A DNA stretch of 42,500 nt from Mesostigma viride (lineage: Eukaryota; Streptophyta; Mesostigmatophyceae; Mesostigmatales; Mesostigmataceae), in contig RPFO01000288.1 of NCBI GenBank assembly GCA_009746045.1, positions 428,355 to 470,854 of the forward strand. The letters run 5' to 3'. The notes beneath the pieces are model-generated. The model had not been told where the DNA came from and made no database searches. It saw only the letters and a program-made list of their open reading frames with translations. Position numbers and translations under genes: made by a program. Positions 10,401-18,271 of this stretch are shown here, in pieces. Each line of letters starts with the position of its first letter. Positions within the stretch are counted from its first letter, which is position 1.

Positions 10401-11092
10401 GGGTGAAAACGTGCCAAGGCTATCTGTAAAGCTCTGTGCAGCTGCTCTTTATCCATCCCAGGCAGGGGCTCCACTACCACAAACCTTGACCAGGCATCCT
10501 TTATGACTAGGTAGTATACCGTGTCCTTCACCACGTGTATAACATCCCCAACCAGTTTGCCTCTAGCCAGTGGTGGTGTGGCCACATGCCATTTTCTGGG
10601 CTTAGGAGCATATAGCTGACATTGCTCACAGTGCTTACGTACGTGCCTGCACATCTGTTCCAGATCATGGCCTTGTATTTTATTGGCTAGCCTTTCAGCC
10701 ACAGCCTCATGGCCCATAACCTTGTGCAGTTGCTCTGCTAGAGCACCATACGTGATTACCTTTTCTGCTGCTGCACTAAGGGAAGCTATGGTGGGGTCAC
10801 GCATCATGTGTGACAGTGTCATGTCATATGCCACTTCCCAATCCACATCATCACACTCAGGCAACACTTGGCAGACAGAAGGTAACAGGAAACCATTTGT
10901 GAAAAATGGTGAGGGTAGCTTACAGGTGTCCCCTGGTCTGCCGCCCCCGCGCGGTTGTAGCGCCCTGGCGTGTCTTGTTGTGCCTGGGTGCCGTGCAGCG
11001 CGCTCCTGCTGCAATGGGGTGACGTGTTTTCCAGCATCCAGGACAAACATCAACGTCAGAACCATAGTCGGGTTTGCCTTTCCAGCAGTCAT
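7418..11092 (-). CDS. Copia-like Pol: integrase - protease-like - reverse transcriptase - RNase H
   Basis: Uninterrupted 1224-residue frame. Residues about 123-158 form an HHCC-type zinc-binding domain (HKVMGH...CEQC). The integrase core follows with likely D183 (GDVIHV), D238 (LDQQF) and E268 (LVERTM). An SH3/chromo-like C-terminal domain spans about 358-416 (FEVGDHVLFF...RLKLYYPP). Residues about 548-632 look like a retropepsin (AVDTQAQVSII ... ALLGEPF), with DTQ in place of DT/SG. Reverse transcriptase spans about 755-1040: TDIKRAFLKGD with D829, and HGDD (921-924) where YVDD is usual. RNase H shows D1066, E1115, D1153 and DNAADALTK. The frame overlaps the end of the zinc-knuckle frame, so the true Pol start is probably reached from Gag by frameshift. 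The Met at 11,092 may not be used. The integrase-before-protease order is unusual. Confidence 0.85.
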   Translation of the reverse strand: MTAGKANPTMVLTLMFVLDAGKHVTPLQQERAARHPGTTRHARALQPRGGGRPGDTCKLPSPFFTNGFLLPSVCQVLPECDDVDWEVAYDMTLSHMMRDPTIASLSAAAEKVITYGALAEQLHKVMGHEAVAERLANKIQGHDLEQMCRHVRKHCEQCQLYAPKPRKWHVATPPLARGKLVGDVIHVVKDTVYYLVIKDAWSRFVVVEPLPGMDKEQLHRALQIALARFHPIEKVMLDQQFLCIQDRNDLPKIEVSGAQDHERQGLVERTMRAIRDVIRKMPSRLADSGSYADRASWAAGVTTQLNAKPIMSSPFGEITPTGLQSGSYASEVHTHYNTQRQHLAKLLAKKDKNNARPVFEVGDHVLFFREGDRGRAHSARWHGPAVVTKIHEEGTAVTIQHDRERVVSKHRLKLYYPPLADVSGVEFLDMDSEQESGGLISPNELAKDVIDASTSTTVEAPVFLSSAAPLQPNSPPGQEDGAQGEQQVAPPSHLEESQNRADPVVPRKSFAEILKALHKAHNTKAVVATGTAQVNAVGDAGQDPSILAVDTQAQVSIISAEAVSGLKMKASPWARVSDFSGKTKMQVKGQVSIQILGMPTPFQVVEGYSGNALLGEPFVSYPGVVISAGRLSVAGVGQVPLDHFKIPLSQISTGLDAAINAVKPKYLPGQEPCVEDLIHSQKLHPSAFGLGRWDVASMSPLSYDDIVRDCQTQIGFLKWLEAFTKAREEWVVPDARSPTHTPPVTPLDAMPAGAKKLRLKFVCKHKPQADGGPPIFHARPCVTEFRGSTELTEAELYTPGIQQTSLKVLLSLFLHQLNTGKDYVCKATDIKRAFLKGDPAIAQQVWRGQVYVVNTPKVWHRDIVQPLLRPNLGVEGLQSAPKIFRLSAQEVFMKLGATYDDIDPCLFVIPHPDGMMMFVWHGDDQLISGPRAAVDAFIAQVSASFEIGKQLELGKEPVKFCGMMLELLQQQGSWVCSMQASAEYIKSCLDVLPVHITPDMCPTIRGKLGWLCATCAPHLAFVSRVDDEVLQEVGARAIKQLLHDGPPLMLHSLDLFTPIHITCMMDSSMESRVVTKVQAREAGLFFLHNQGGKKSLVSWFSRLHKRKAVSSNVAECRAVVSSVLHARYLNHLLVWLQHQAGSSAGVKAHLLTDSQSIISFLANPLAVHSDLDWIVLKQECKYLESKAHVRDKDNAADALTKVPQAAGPQYQVLYGLMNPGYSLK

Positions 11093-11150
11093 CTTTTAGG
11101 TGCCCCTTACAAAGGCACCTAGTGCAATGCTTGGTGGGGTCATGAGGCAA
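10920..11150 (-). CDS. Copia Gag C-terminal zinc-knuckle segment (separate frame)
   Basis: The frame contains CTRCLCKGHLKDDC, a CX2CX4HX4C zinc knuckle typical of nucleocapsid, followed by a second Cys cluster CPGCWKTRH...C. It precedes and overlaps the Pol frame by about 170 bases. It is not joined in frame to the upstream Gag pieces at 11,224-11,457 and 11,554-11,982. C-rich runs at about 11,159, 11,236 and 11,285 lie at the apparent frame changes. Confidence 0.6.
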   Translation of the reverse strand: MPHDPTKHCTRCLCKGHLKDDCWKGKPDYGSDVDVCPGCWKTRHPIAAGARCTAPRHNKTRQGATTARGRQTRGHL

Positions 11151-11223
11151 CCTCTTGTCCCCCCCTGCTGGCTTAGCACCCCCTGGCTTGCTAGCTCCCC
11201 CACTTTGTTTTCTGTTTTTATTG

Positions 11224-11457
11224 TTATTGTTCTTTCCCCCCCCTTGTTTCCACCTCCCCCACTTTTGTTGTTTTTGTTTTTATCCCCCCCATTACCGCCT
11301 TTACCTGGGCTACCAGCGACTGCATCTGCTTCTTGGAGAGCCCCGTACCTGAGGCTTCCTCCCCCTTTACCTGCTTCACCTTTCCTCCTTGGCTGCAGCA
11401 GCAAACGGCTCTAGGCATTGCTGCACATAGGCCATTGCCTTCCTGAAATCCTCCCAC
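11224..11457 (-). pseudogene. Copia Gag linker fragment
   Basis: Lysine/glycine-rich segment with LSKKQMQSLVAQVKAVMGG, located between the Gag body (11,554-11,982) and the zinc knuckle. It is out of frame with both. It appears to be part of one Gag protein whose frame is broken by indels at homopolymer tracts. Confidence 0.4.
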
Positions 11458-11553
11458 TTATCCTTCAGACCTGCCAGGATTACTGACAGGGTGGTGGGTC
11501 CAGTTCTGCCTTTTGTAGCCATAGGTGTACTAGGTACTTGGCATTGAGCTTCT

Positions 11554-11982
11554 TCAGCTCCTCATCCCCTCTATGTACATGACATATTTTTTGTTGTCAC
11601 TCACATAGTCACGCTTATTGACCTTATAGGCCTCTATCCACTGGAAGCCCTTAAGCACTTCTAAGTGCTCCCCCGTGGTAACAAGTGCCCTAAGATCAAC
11701 CATGAACTGCGCCCACAACACATTTTCTGCCACGTCTACCCCGCTGCTGGCACGCTTTTGGTACAATTGTACCAACTGCTGGATAGGCTTGGCAGATTGA
11801 TGGATGGGTGTGGACGCACGTAGAGAGGCAAACCAATCACGGACATTGTCGCTAGCGTATGCATGTGACAACTTAAACAACCACTCCCTAGCTTCGTCCT
11901 GGGTGTGGCCCTCTGGCAAACCCGGAAACACTAGCTTGTCCTCTTTCTTTTTTGGATCAAACCTGGGCCTGTTCAAGGCCAT
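11554..11982 (-). CDS. Copia Gag body (capsid-like segment)
   Basis: A 142-residue frame beginning MALNRPRFDPKKKEDKLVFPG, with helical segments such as EAREWLFKLSHAYASDNVRDWFASL and AENVLWAQFMVDLRALVTTGEHLEVLKGFQWIEAYKVN. Size, position before a zinc knuckle and alpha-helical character suggest capsid-like Gag, but no named Gag family is recognised. The preceding frame (11,973-12,476) ends within a few bases of this start, which suggests a frame change near 11,980. Confidence 0.5.
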   Translation of the reverse strand: MALNRPRFDPKKKEDKLVFPGLPEGHTQDEAREWLFKLSHAYASDNVRDWFASLRASTPIHQSAKPIQQLVQLYQKRASSGVDVAENVLWAQFMVDLRALVTTGEHLEVLKGFQWIEAYKVNKRDYVSDNKKYVMYIEGMRS

Positions 11983-12025
11983 ATTGGAGGTTGTGGTCGT
12001 TCCTGCTGGTTGTGGCTGCTGCTGC

Positions 12026-12057
<32 letters not shown>

Positions 12058-12987
12058 CCGCTCCCCGCCCTCGTGCCGTGTTGGTGCAGACTCCTGGGTG
12101 CCGTGTCCCCCCCGCCCTGGTTGCCCCCCCTCTCCCCGTCATCCTCCCCCTCGTCCCTCTCGTCCCTCCTGCGTTTTTGCTGTGGCTGGCACGCCTCCTC
12201 CGGTGCCCTTCGCTTTGCTGGCTTCAGCGAGGCCACCAGCCTCGCCACCGTGTCTGCTAGGCGGCCATGCTCGCCCGGGGTGAGCTCCCGCCCCTCGTCC
12301 AGCATCTGCTGGGCCAGTTGGAGTTGCCTCCGGATGTCCTCCCGGTGCGACAAGGTCGCTGGACCGGGTTCGCCCCGGTGCGTCACCCTGGTCCTTGCCG
12401 CTGTGCCGTCTCGGTTTGAAATGGTATGCGTTGGCTGCGACAAAAATGGTACAGTTGCTCGGTGAAATGCGTTCATCCGGCATCAAACCAAATTCAGCTC
12501 TTACCGCCTCCCCCATGCATCCCCTCACAGCAGCCTTCTTGATGTTCTTCGACATACGGCGTCGCTGCTTCAGCATACGCCTCTCCAGGCGACCTACGCT
12601 TGCCTCCCAGGCGGCCAGCTTCCTGCGGTACCGCTCCTCGGCCTCCCGGCGAGCCGGCCCCTGCAATGGTGCTATCTCCGCGACCTTCCGGTATTTCCAG
12701 CTCTTCAGGTCGCGGGTGAGACGCTCACACCTCACCTTGGTGTGAGACATCTTCACCCGAATCCTGGCCGCGAGCGCCTCCGCCCTGTCACGCTCCTGCT
12801 GCTCGCGCAGCTTCCTCTGCGCGATCACGTTCCGCCTCCGCTGCTTCTTCTCCCGCTCCGCCTTGAAGACCGCGAGCCTCCTCTGCGCCTCCTTCTCTCG
12901 CGCCTGCATAGCCGGCGTCATCTCCACCAGGTCGTCCGCTTCGGACGCCGACGGACCCGTCAAAGAATACTCCGACTCCTGCAGCAC
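11973..12987 (-). pseudogene. Copia Gag central region in two frames, coiled-coil and polyserine
   Basis: Frame 12,987 to about 12,420 encodes a charged, Arg/Lys/Glu-rich coiled-coil segment (AREKEAQRRLAVFKAEREKKQRRR; RRKLAAWEASVGRLERRMLKQRRR). It then continues in another frame (12,476 to 11,973) as LSHREDIRRQLQLAQQMLDEGRELTPGEHGRLADTVARL followed by an Asp/Glu/Gly-rich and Ser/Asn homopolymer tract. The CTG/TTG trinucleotide repeat at 12,018-12,060 encodes the polyserine/asparagine run. The change of frame between the pieces indicates indels or unassigned frameshifting. No enzymatic motif is visible. Confidence 0.45.
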
Positions 12988-12989
12988 CC

Positions 12990-13678
12990 ATCAATCTCCC
13001 TCGGGATCGTTGCGACCGTCGAAGGCGCTGGAAACACGCCAGGTCCGCCCGCCTCACCACGTCATGGGTCGGCGACGCTGACCTCCTCATCAATGCCGCG
13101 CGGACCTGAGCAGCGTCCTCCATTTGTTGGGCGCGCTCACGTGCGCGCACTGCCAACCTCCGCTCTTCCGCGGACTCCTGCTCCTGCAGGCTCTGCGCCA
13201 TTGCAGCATCCGCTGCCACCTGCGCACTGCGCGCCTCGTCAGCCGACGATGGCTGCAGTCCGAACAAACCCAGCGAGCTGGTTTCCGACACGCTGCCGGA
13301 CTCCCCACTCGCCTGCTCATCCGACTCGGGCCCCGCCCCCGCACCGCGTGGTGCATATGGTGGTCCCCTCGGACGCACCACTGGGGTCGACCCCCGCGCC
13401 CTACGCATCAGGGGAACACGCACCACGACATTCTCCACAACGTCACGGTACGTTGGGTCCGCTGCCGCCATCGCCGCATCCTCAGGATGCATGGGATCCT
13501 GAGCATCCCTGTTCTCGAAATCCTGGCGCATACTCGCCAAAATCGAATCCGACGTCCCCGAGTCATCAGACATCGGGGACGACGAAGACGACTGGTACTT
13601 CGTCACCGACGGCGACTCCTCCTTTGAGGAAGTCGCGCCCATCAGGGCCTTTCCCTTGTTATTGTTCTTGGGAGCCAT
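12990..13678 (-). CDS. Copia Gag N-terminal segment
   Basis: Starts at an ATG at 13,678 (MAPKNNNKGKALMGATSS), 108 bases after the 5' LTR, in the expected position for the first Gag codon. It continues with serine-rich, then Pro/Arg-rich, then Ala/Glu/Arg coiled-coil sequence (DEARSAQVAADAAMAQSLQEQ; ERRLAVRARERAQQMEDAAQ). It leaves the frame of the following coiled-coil segment near 12,990-13,020. The upstream part of the same open frame extends into the leader and LTR and is probably not coding. Confidence 0.5.
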
Positions 13679-13786
13679 TTGGTACAAAAAGTAGGTAAAG
13701 AAAAATGGAATGGGTGTTTGCGAAATGAACGCTGTGAACGCTCGTCGTTTTTTTCGTGTGTATTGTTTTCGGAGTTTTTTAATGCA

Positions 13787-14168
13787 AGTTATGGACACAC
13801 TAAGCTTGGAATGCTTGGGCACTGCCAAATGGCGTGTGTGTGTGAACGACGAGACACCTTGGCATTAGGATAATGTGGCACATATATACTGCTGGCCAGC
13901 CGTCAACGAGGGCTGGCCAGACTTTGCGTAAGTTAAACTAACTTACTGATCCTGGACGGACTAGCCTATCAGTTACAACCTGATCTAGTCAGTCCTAACA
14001 TGACAACTACAGTCCCGGTACTGAGGTACCGGCTCATCACATACTGAGTACAGCCACGTGTCCATGCCACGACTGCTCTATAGTCCAGCACCGTCCCAGT
14101 ACCCAATTGGGCGCCGGCGGTGCTGGCACGTGTCCACTTAGGCTACAGGCGGGAGACTTAGACTAACT
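13787..14168 (-). repeat. Copia 5' LTR (382 bp)
   Basis: Near-identical to 6657-7034, with extra TA dinucleotides near 13,884 and 14,080 and one substitution. Ends are AGTT...AACT. It is followed on the right by the GCCCC target duplication (14,169-14,173), directly joined to ORF1 sequence of the host LINE. Confidence 0.9.
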
Positions 14169-15145
14169 GCCCCTCCAGTACACCTTGGGCTTCTGGGGGT
14201 CCTGCTTATGGCGGAGGTATTCCGGCCACAGGTCGCGTCGCTGCTGTTGCTGAGCGGGGGTGAGGTCGTCATCCAGCGTCCAGGTGAGGTCGTGCAACCG
14301 CTTGCGACGAGAGAGGAACCGCTGCTTATCCTCAGGGGAGGGGAAGGTGAGTAGGACTGGTGGGGGAGCCGCCTTGTCCCGTGAGTGGGGAAGGCGGTGG
14401 CACCCACGCAGTTCTACCTCACCTACCAGGCCCATGAGGGTAAGAAGCTGGTTCTTGAGCTCGTCAGCAAGAGAGGTTGACGTCTCACCTGGCTTCTGGG
14501 GGAAGCGACGTAGCACCACTCGCCGGGCACTCGCGGCGAGCGCGGTCGGTGACCTCCCGTTGCTGGGCCTGGTCCTCCAGCTCCTGGAGCTTTGTGGCGA
14601 TGGCGTCGGTGGTGGAGGCGGTCGCTGACTGCAGCAGGTCCGCGTAGGAGAGCGGCGGGAGGTCGCCAGCATCCTGCCGGGGTGGCTGCATGGGATGCAA
14701 TGGTGGCCGTCTGCTCCGCTATCTTGGGGACCTGTGTGGCCAGGGCCTCGGTGTGGGCGGTGATGGCCTCAAGCTTCTTCAGGAGCACGCCACACTTGCC
14801 CTCCACCTGGTTAAGGCGAGAGACAAGTGCAGCATGCGTTTCCGAAGCCTGCGCCGTGGTGTGTAGCGCCGTGAACTGGGGTTGTAGCTTGTGGACGACC
14901 TTGGTTTCCACGTTGGAGACCCGGGCCTCGACCTTGTTGAGCGTGGTGTTCAGCGAATCATGTCAGCTGCTTGGCCAGCGGCCAGGTCACGTGCTCCTCC
15001 AGCACTGCGCGGATGTCATCCTTGCCGAGGGAGGAAGCCGATGGGGCTGCCGGCTGTGCGGGGGCTGGGGTGCGGAGCGTTCTGGTGATGTCGCCGAGGC
15101 GGATGTGGAATTGGCTGGTCAGGATAATCAGGCGTTGTACTATGA
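14169..15145 (-). pseudogene. L1 ORF1-like protein of a HAL1-like LINE (broken by frameshifts and Copia insertion)
   Basis: Minus-strand reading gives, in order, a head segment (VQRLIILTSQFHIRLGD ... LEEHVTWPLAKQLT, about 15,140-14,958) and a long coiled coil (NKVEARVSNVETKVVHKL ... LVSRLNQVEGKCGVLLKKLEAI, 14,930-14,720). These are followed by a C-terminal domain like that of L1 ORF1p: VLLTFPSPEDKQRFLSRRKRL, DDDLTPAQQQQRRDLWPEYL and QKPKVYWRG (14,360-14,169). The last codons are at 6604-6656 across the Copia insertion. L1 ORF1p is an RNA-binding trimeric chaperone. The frame changes at least twice (near 14,950 and 14,500-14,700), so the copy is dead. The 5' end is lost near 15,145, where a family 2 LINE copy begins. 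Confidence 0.6.
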
Positions 15146-15440
15146 ATACCGCATCCACTCTCTCTCCCTTCTTTGGACTGCCATGCAGAACAAGACGCGG
15201 TGGCAGAAGATTGTTAAGGCTCACACGCCCGACCCTGTGGGCAAGCCACCTCCCCCCAAGAGGATGAGGAGGCGTTTTGATGAGTAGGGTAGTTAGGATT
15301 TTTCTAGACTAGATAGATTAGCGTCAGGATAGTCCGATTACGCGGCTCTCTCCACTCCGTCCACCACCTATCAAGGAATATGTGCTACATGATCTCCCAA
15401 CGGAGGCATGTTATAATTTAATTTAATTTAATTTGATACC
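15139..15440 (+). mobile_element. LINE family 2, 5'-truncated copy (C)
   Basis: Starts with the last 48 codons of the family ORF (RIHSLSLLWTAMQNKTRW ... GKPPPPKRMRRRFDE, stop at 15,285-15,287). The 3' UTR follows (TTTTTCTAGACTAGATAG ... GGAATATGTGCTACATG), then the CTCC-CAAC-GGAG hairpin at 15,394-15,405 and a TTTAA tail to about 15,435. The intact short reading frame and clean tail indicate a rather recent 5'-truncated insertion next to the HAL1-like ORF1. Confidence 0.75.
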
Positions 15441-15451
15441 GAATACCCAAC

Positions 15452-15504
15452 ATAGCGTATAGAGTCTTTGTACCAGGGTATGCCTCGTATTTCGGACGAG
15501 ATTA
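15452..15504 (+). mobile_element. LINE family 2 copy (B), left part
   Basis: AGAGTCTTTGTACCAGGG ... TTTCGGACGAGATTA matches 27,697-27,742. The match stops at a TTA where the inverted-repeat DNA transposon (15,505-17,566) begins and resumes at 17,567, so the two parts form one split copy. Confidence 0.65.
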
Positions 15505-17566
15505 GCCCGTATTTTTTTACAACGCGATACATCGCGTTGTAGGGTTAGAACGCGATGTATCGCGTTGTAATCTGACACGTAGCAAACCTATTAAACATGC
15601 GATTTTCGGTCTGAAACTTTCAAAATAGGTCAGGAACATCTCTGATATAGAATTCAAGAAAAAATCCTGGTATTTTTGGTATTTTTTTGGTGACAGCTGC
15701 AAACAAATATGTACCACTGAAATCAGGCATTTTCGCGGGACGAAGGTGAAGACGACGGCGATCGATGGCGGCAGGTAGATCTCGCCAGTTTTCGCGCGAA
15801 TTTCAGTGGCTGTTGGGTAGCACGACCATGATGATGCGTTCAAAGGTTGATAATTAGGTTTCTACGAGTTTGTTGAGGTACTGGGGCAAAGGAAACGTAG
15901 TTTTTTCCAGTTTCTCACCCAACTTTCATGCGGAAACCCTGGAAACCGCGGCATACATATTATTACGTCAAGACTCGGGTCTGCTGCGGCACCATGCTTG
16001 GTATTTCCATGGTGTTTCGACTTCTTAACACATGTTTATTCATTCCGAACGCCCGGACTCTCGGCTAAACCGAGATTTGTGCAGACTTTTACTGGGTCGC
16101 TCCGGGCATGATGGTGCCTGCAAATAGCGCAAGGCGTGACCGTGGCTATTGCTACGGTATGCTGTATTTTCCTGGAAATGGCCTCTGCCACCGGCTCAAT
16201 ATAGTGCTTGCAGGCGTAAGTATATCGTGTTTCTACCTAGTTTCTGCCAGTTTTCCACTTATTTCTACCGACCTCTGCCCAGCCTCTCTAAGACCGCCAT
16301 CCTACTCGACGTTGCTTGCATGTCAGCCATAGCAGGTTGCAGTTGTGCAGTATTTAGGTGCTGTATACGTCGTCAAGCCGTGCATACATCGTGAGGATTG
16401 GATGTTGATGGTTTATACTGCGTTGATTGTGCAAGAAGATCAGCTGGGTGCCCATAATCATGGTGTATAATCATGTGTTGTTAGCATCTTGCCACCATTT
16501 GCTAGCATGCATTCCAGCGTCATCTTTGCCTGCATGTAAGCTCATGGATCACTCAACCTATCCAAGCCTTGCATTACACGTGCCTCTTTCTTTCAGTATT
16601 GCACGCGTTATGGAATGAAAACCCAGCACCTCCATTCCCACGAGGCATGTGCTCAACACGTTGTGAGAGTGGATGATGCTTTGGCTATGGCTGCCTAATT
16701 CAGTCATATTAGGTCATCCAGTCATGATGTTTGATGCATGTTTGATGCAGTATAACTTATACAACACCTATTTTCAACGTTTTGACCCTCCAAGCTCACT
16801 ATGGCCCCGTTTATGGGGCTCGGGTCGTTGCGTAATGTTGTCCAGGGCTCTCATGTTTCCCACTGCGTTGTAATTGTGATGCTAATGAAAAATAGCTCCA
16901 GTGGCCCAATGGGCCTGAGTTTTGTTTCACAGAGCCTGCATATGTTGCCCATAGCTCGTGCAAGAAGCCAGATTTTTTTCATGAACCATTTGTGAATAAG
17001 CACATGACTTGTGACCTAGGGTCAAGAAATCGCGGTCATGGTCAGATCCCCCTGTATTCAAACCAGTGTATCTCTCTAATGAATAAGCATTTTGTAGGTC
17101 TGAGTAGCTCAAAAAATCCTTTGATTTATGGGCTTTCAGGAAAGTATAGACATGACCATGAAAAAAAATTTTCCTTAGGTGCTATACGCGTTCTAAAAAA
17201 AGCTTACAACGCGATATTAAATTAAATTAAATTATAACATGCCTCCGTGGGGAGGTCATGTAGCACATATTTCATGATGGATGGGGTGGAGGAAGCCGCG
17301 TGATCGAACTATCCTAACTCTATCTAGAAAAGCCTAACTACACTACTCATCAAAACGCCTCCTCCGCTTGGGGGGAGGTGGCTTGCCCACAGGGTCGGGC
17401 GTGTGCGCCTTGACAATCTTCTTCCACCGCGTCTTGTCCTGCATGGCAGTCCAAAGACGGGAGAGGGAGTGGATGCGGTGCTCAAACTGGGCTGGGACCA
17501 CTAGGTCCTCCAGCAACATCTGGTGACACATATAGATATATCGCGTTCTAATTAAAAAAACACGGT
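15505..17566. mobile_element. Non-autonomous DNA transposon with ACGCGAT subterminal palindromes
   Basis: Left end GCCCGTATTTTTTTACAACGCG and inverted right end ACCGTGTTTTTTTAATTAG (read on the minus strand) share a CCGT(A/G)TTTTTTT terminus. Near both ends lie copies of AACGCGATRYATCGCGTT (15,520-15,541, 15,550-15,570, and 17,206-17,217 with 17,538-17,549, the last pair split by a LINE insertion). The flanks show TTA on both sides (15,502-15,504; 17,567-17,569), consistent with a 3-bp target duplication. No transposase ORF is visible inside, so it would depend on an enzyme supplied elsewhere. The TTA duplication suggests PIF/Harbinger or another 3-bp-target group, but this is inference. Confidence 0.6.
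17216..17525 (-). mobile_element. LINE family 2, 5'-truncated copy (A), minus strand
   Basis: On the minus strand it carries FEHRIHSLSRLWTAMQDKTRWKKIVKAHTP ... KRRRRFDE with a stop near 17,343-17,345, then the 3' UTR, a CTCC-CCAC-GGAG hairpin (17,243-17,254) and a TTTAA tail (17,216-17,235). It lies inside the right end of the DNA transposon. GATAT on both sides (17,213-17,217 and about 17,535-17,539) may be its target duplication. Confidence 0.7.
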
Positions 17567-18126
17567 TTAAACAGAGTAGGATATAGCATTTGTAGGACAT
17601 CTTGCTCGCACTGACCAGCCACGTTGACACCGACCTTGGTCTGGCCGGCCCCCCGCGGCTTGGCTAGGGCGGCATATCTTGACGGCCTGGCCTGGCCCCA
17701 AGGACATTCGGCAGTCCCAGGCAGCTAGGTAAACCTGCCATGAACTACATCTAGATGTTGCTGGCCGACCTAGTGAGTGGTCCCAGCTCAGTTTGAACAC
17801 AGCATCCACCGACTCCCTCTCCCTTCTTTGGTCTGCCATGCAGAACAAGAAGCGGTGGCAGACTGAAGATCATAGTCCGGCAGGCTCACACGCCAGCCCC
17901 TGTGAGCAAGCCACGCCCCCCCCCCCAGAGGAAGGGGCGTTTAGCCGAGTAGCTGTGTAGTTAGGATTTTTCTAGACTAGATAGCTTACAGTTAGGATTC
18001 CGGTGAAATGCTAGCTTACAGTTAGGATTAGTTCGATTACGCGGCTTCCCCCACCTCCACCCACCCAAGGAATATGTGCTATGTATGATCTCCCAACGGA
18101 GGCATGTTATAATTTAATTAATTTTT
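17567..18126 (+). mobile_element. LINE family 2 copy (B), right part
   Basis: Continues the copy begun at 15,452 with GTAGGATATAGCATTTGTAGG. It runs through degenerate coding sequence to GAAGGGGCGTTTAGCCGAGTAG, a 3' UTR in which a TAGCTTACAGTTAGGATT unit is duplicated, the CTCC-CAAC-GGAG hairpin (18,090-18,101) and a TTTAATTAA tail. The coding part has several frame breaks. Confidence 0.65.
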
Positions 18127-18271
18127 TAAATAGCGTATACAGCCATCCCTACATGGGCAGCAGAGAATCTTTACTGTAGTGGCCGCGATCGAAGTTAAAG
18201 CGGGAATGACTATAATATATAGTCGGCGGCTATAATATCTAGTTGGCGGCGATCGTATCGTATCGTTATCA

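Larger units (their letters stand above)
6657..14168 (-). mobile_element. Complete Copia-like LTR retrotransposon
   Basis: Element of about 7.5 kb on the minus strand with two LTRs (5' LTR 13,787-14,168; 3' LTR 6657-7034) and a GCCCC target duplication. The LTRs differ by one substitution and two 2-bp TA indels, so insertion was recent. In transcriptional order: a 108-bp leader, a long Gag region in several frames (13,678 down to about 10,920) with a CCHC zinc knuckle, then one Pol ORF (11,092-7418). Pol encodes integrase, a retropepsin-like domain, reverse transcriptase and RNase H. This differs from the standard Copia order (protease-integrase-RT-RNase H). A purine-rich tract AAAGTGGG abuts the 3' LTR. 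No clear tRNA primer-binding site follows the 5' LTR. The element is inserted in the ORF1-only LINE. Confidence 0.9.

Noticed and set aside
11100-13700. Plus-strand ORFs opposite Copia Gag
   Set aside because: Antisense shadows of GC-rich coding sequence; leucine/serine/arginine-rich with no motif.
15517-15843. Minus-strand 108-residue ORF inside the DNA transposon as a possible transposase
   Set aside because: Too short, no DDE-type motif, and its end is read from the terminal palindrome.
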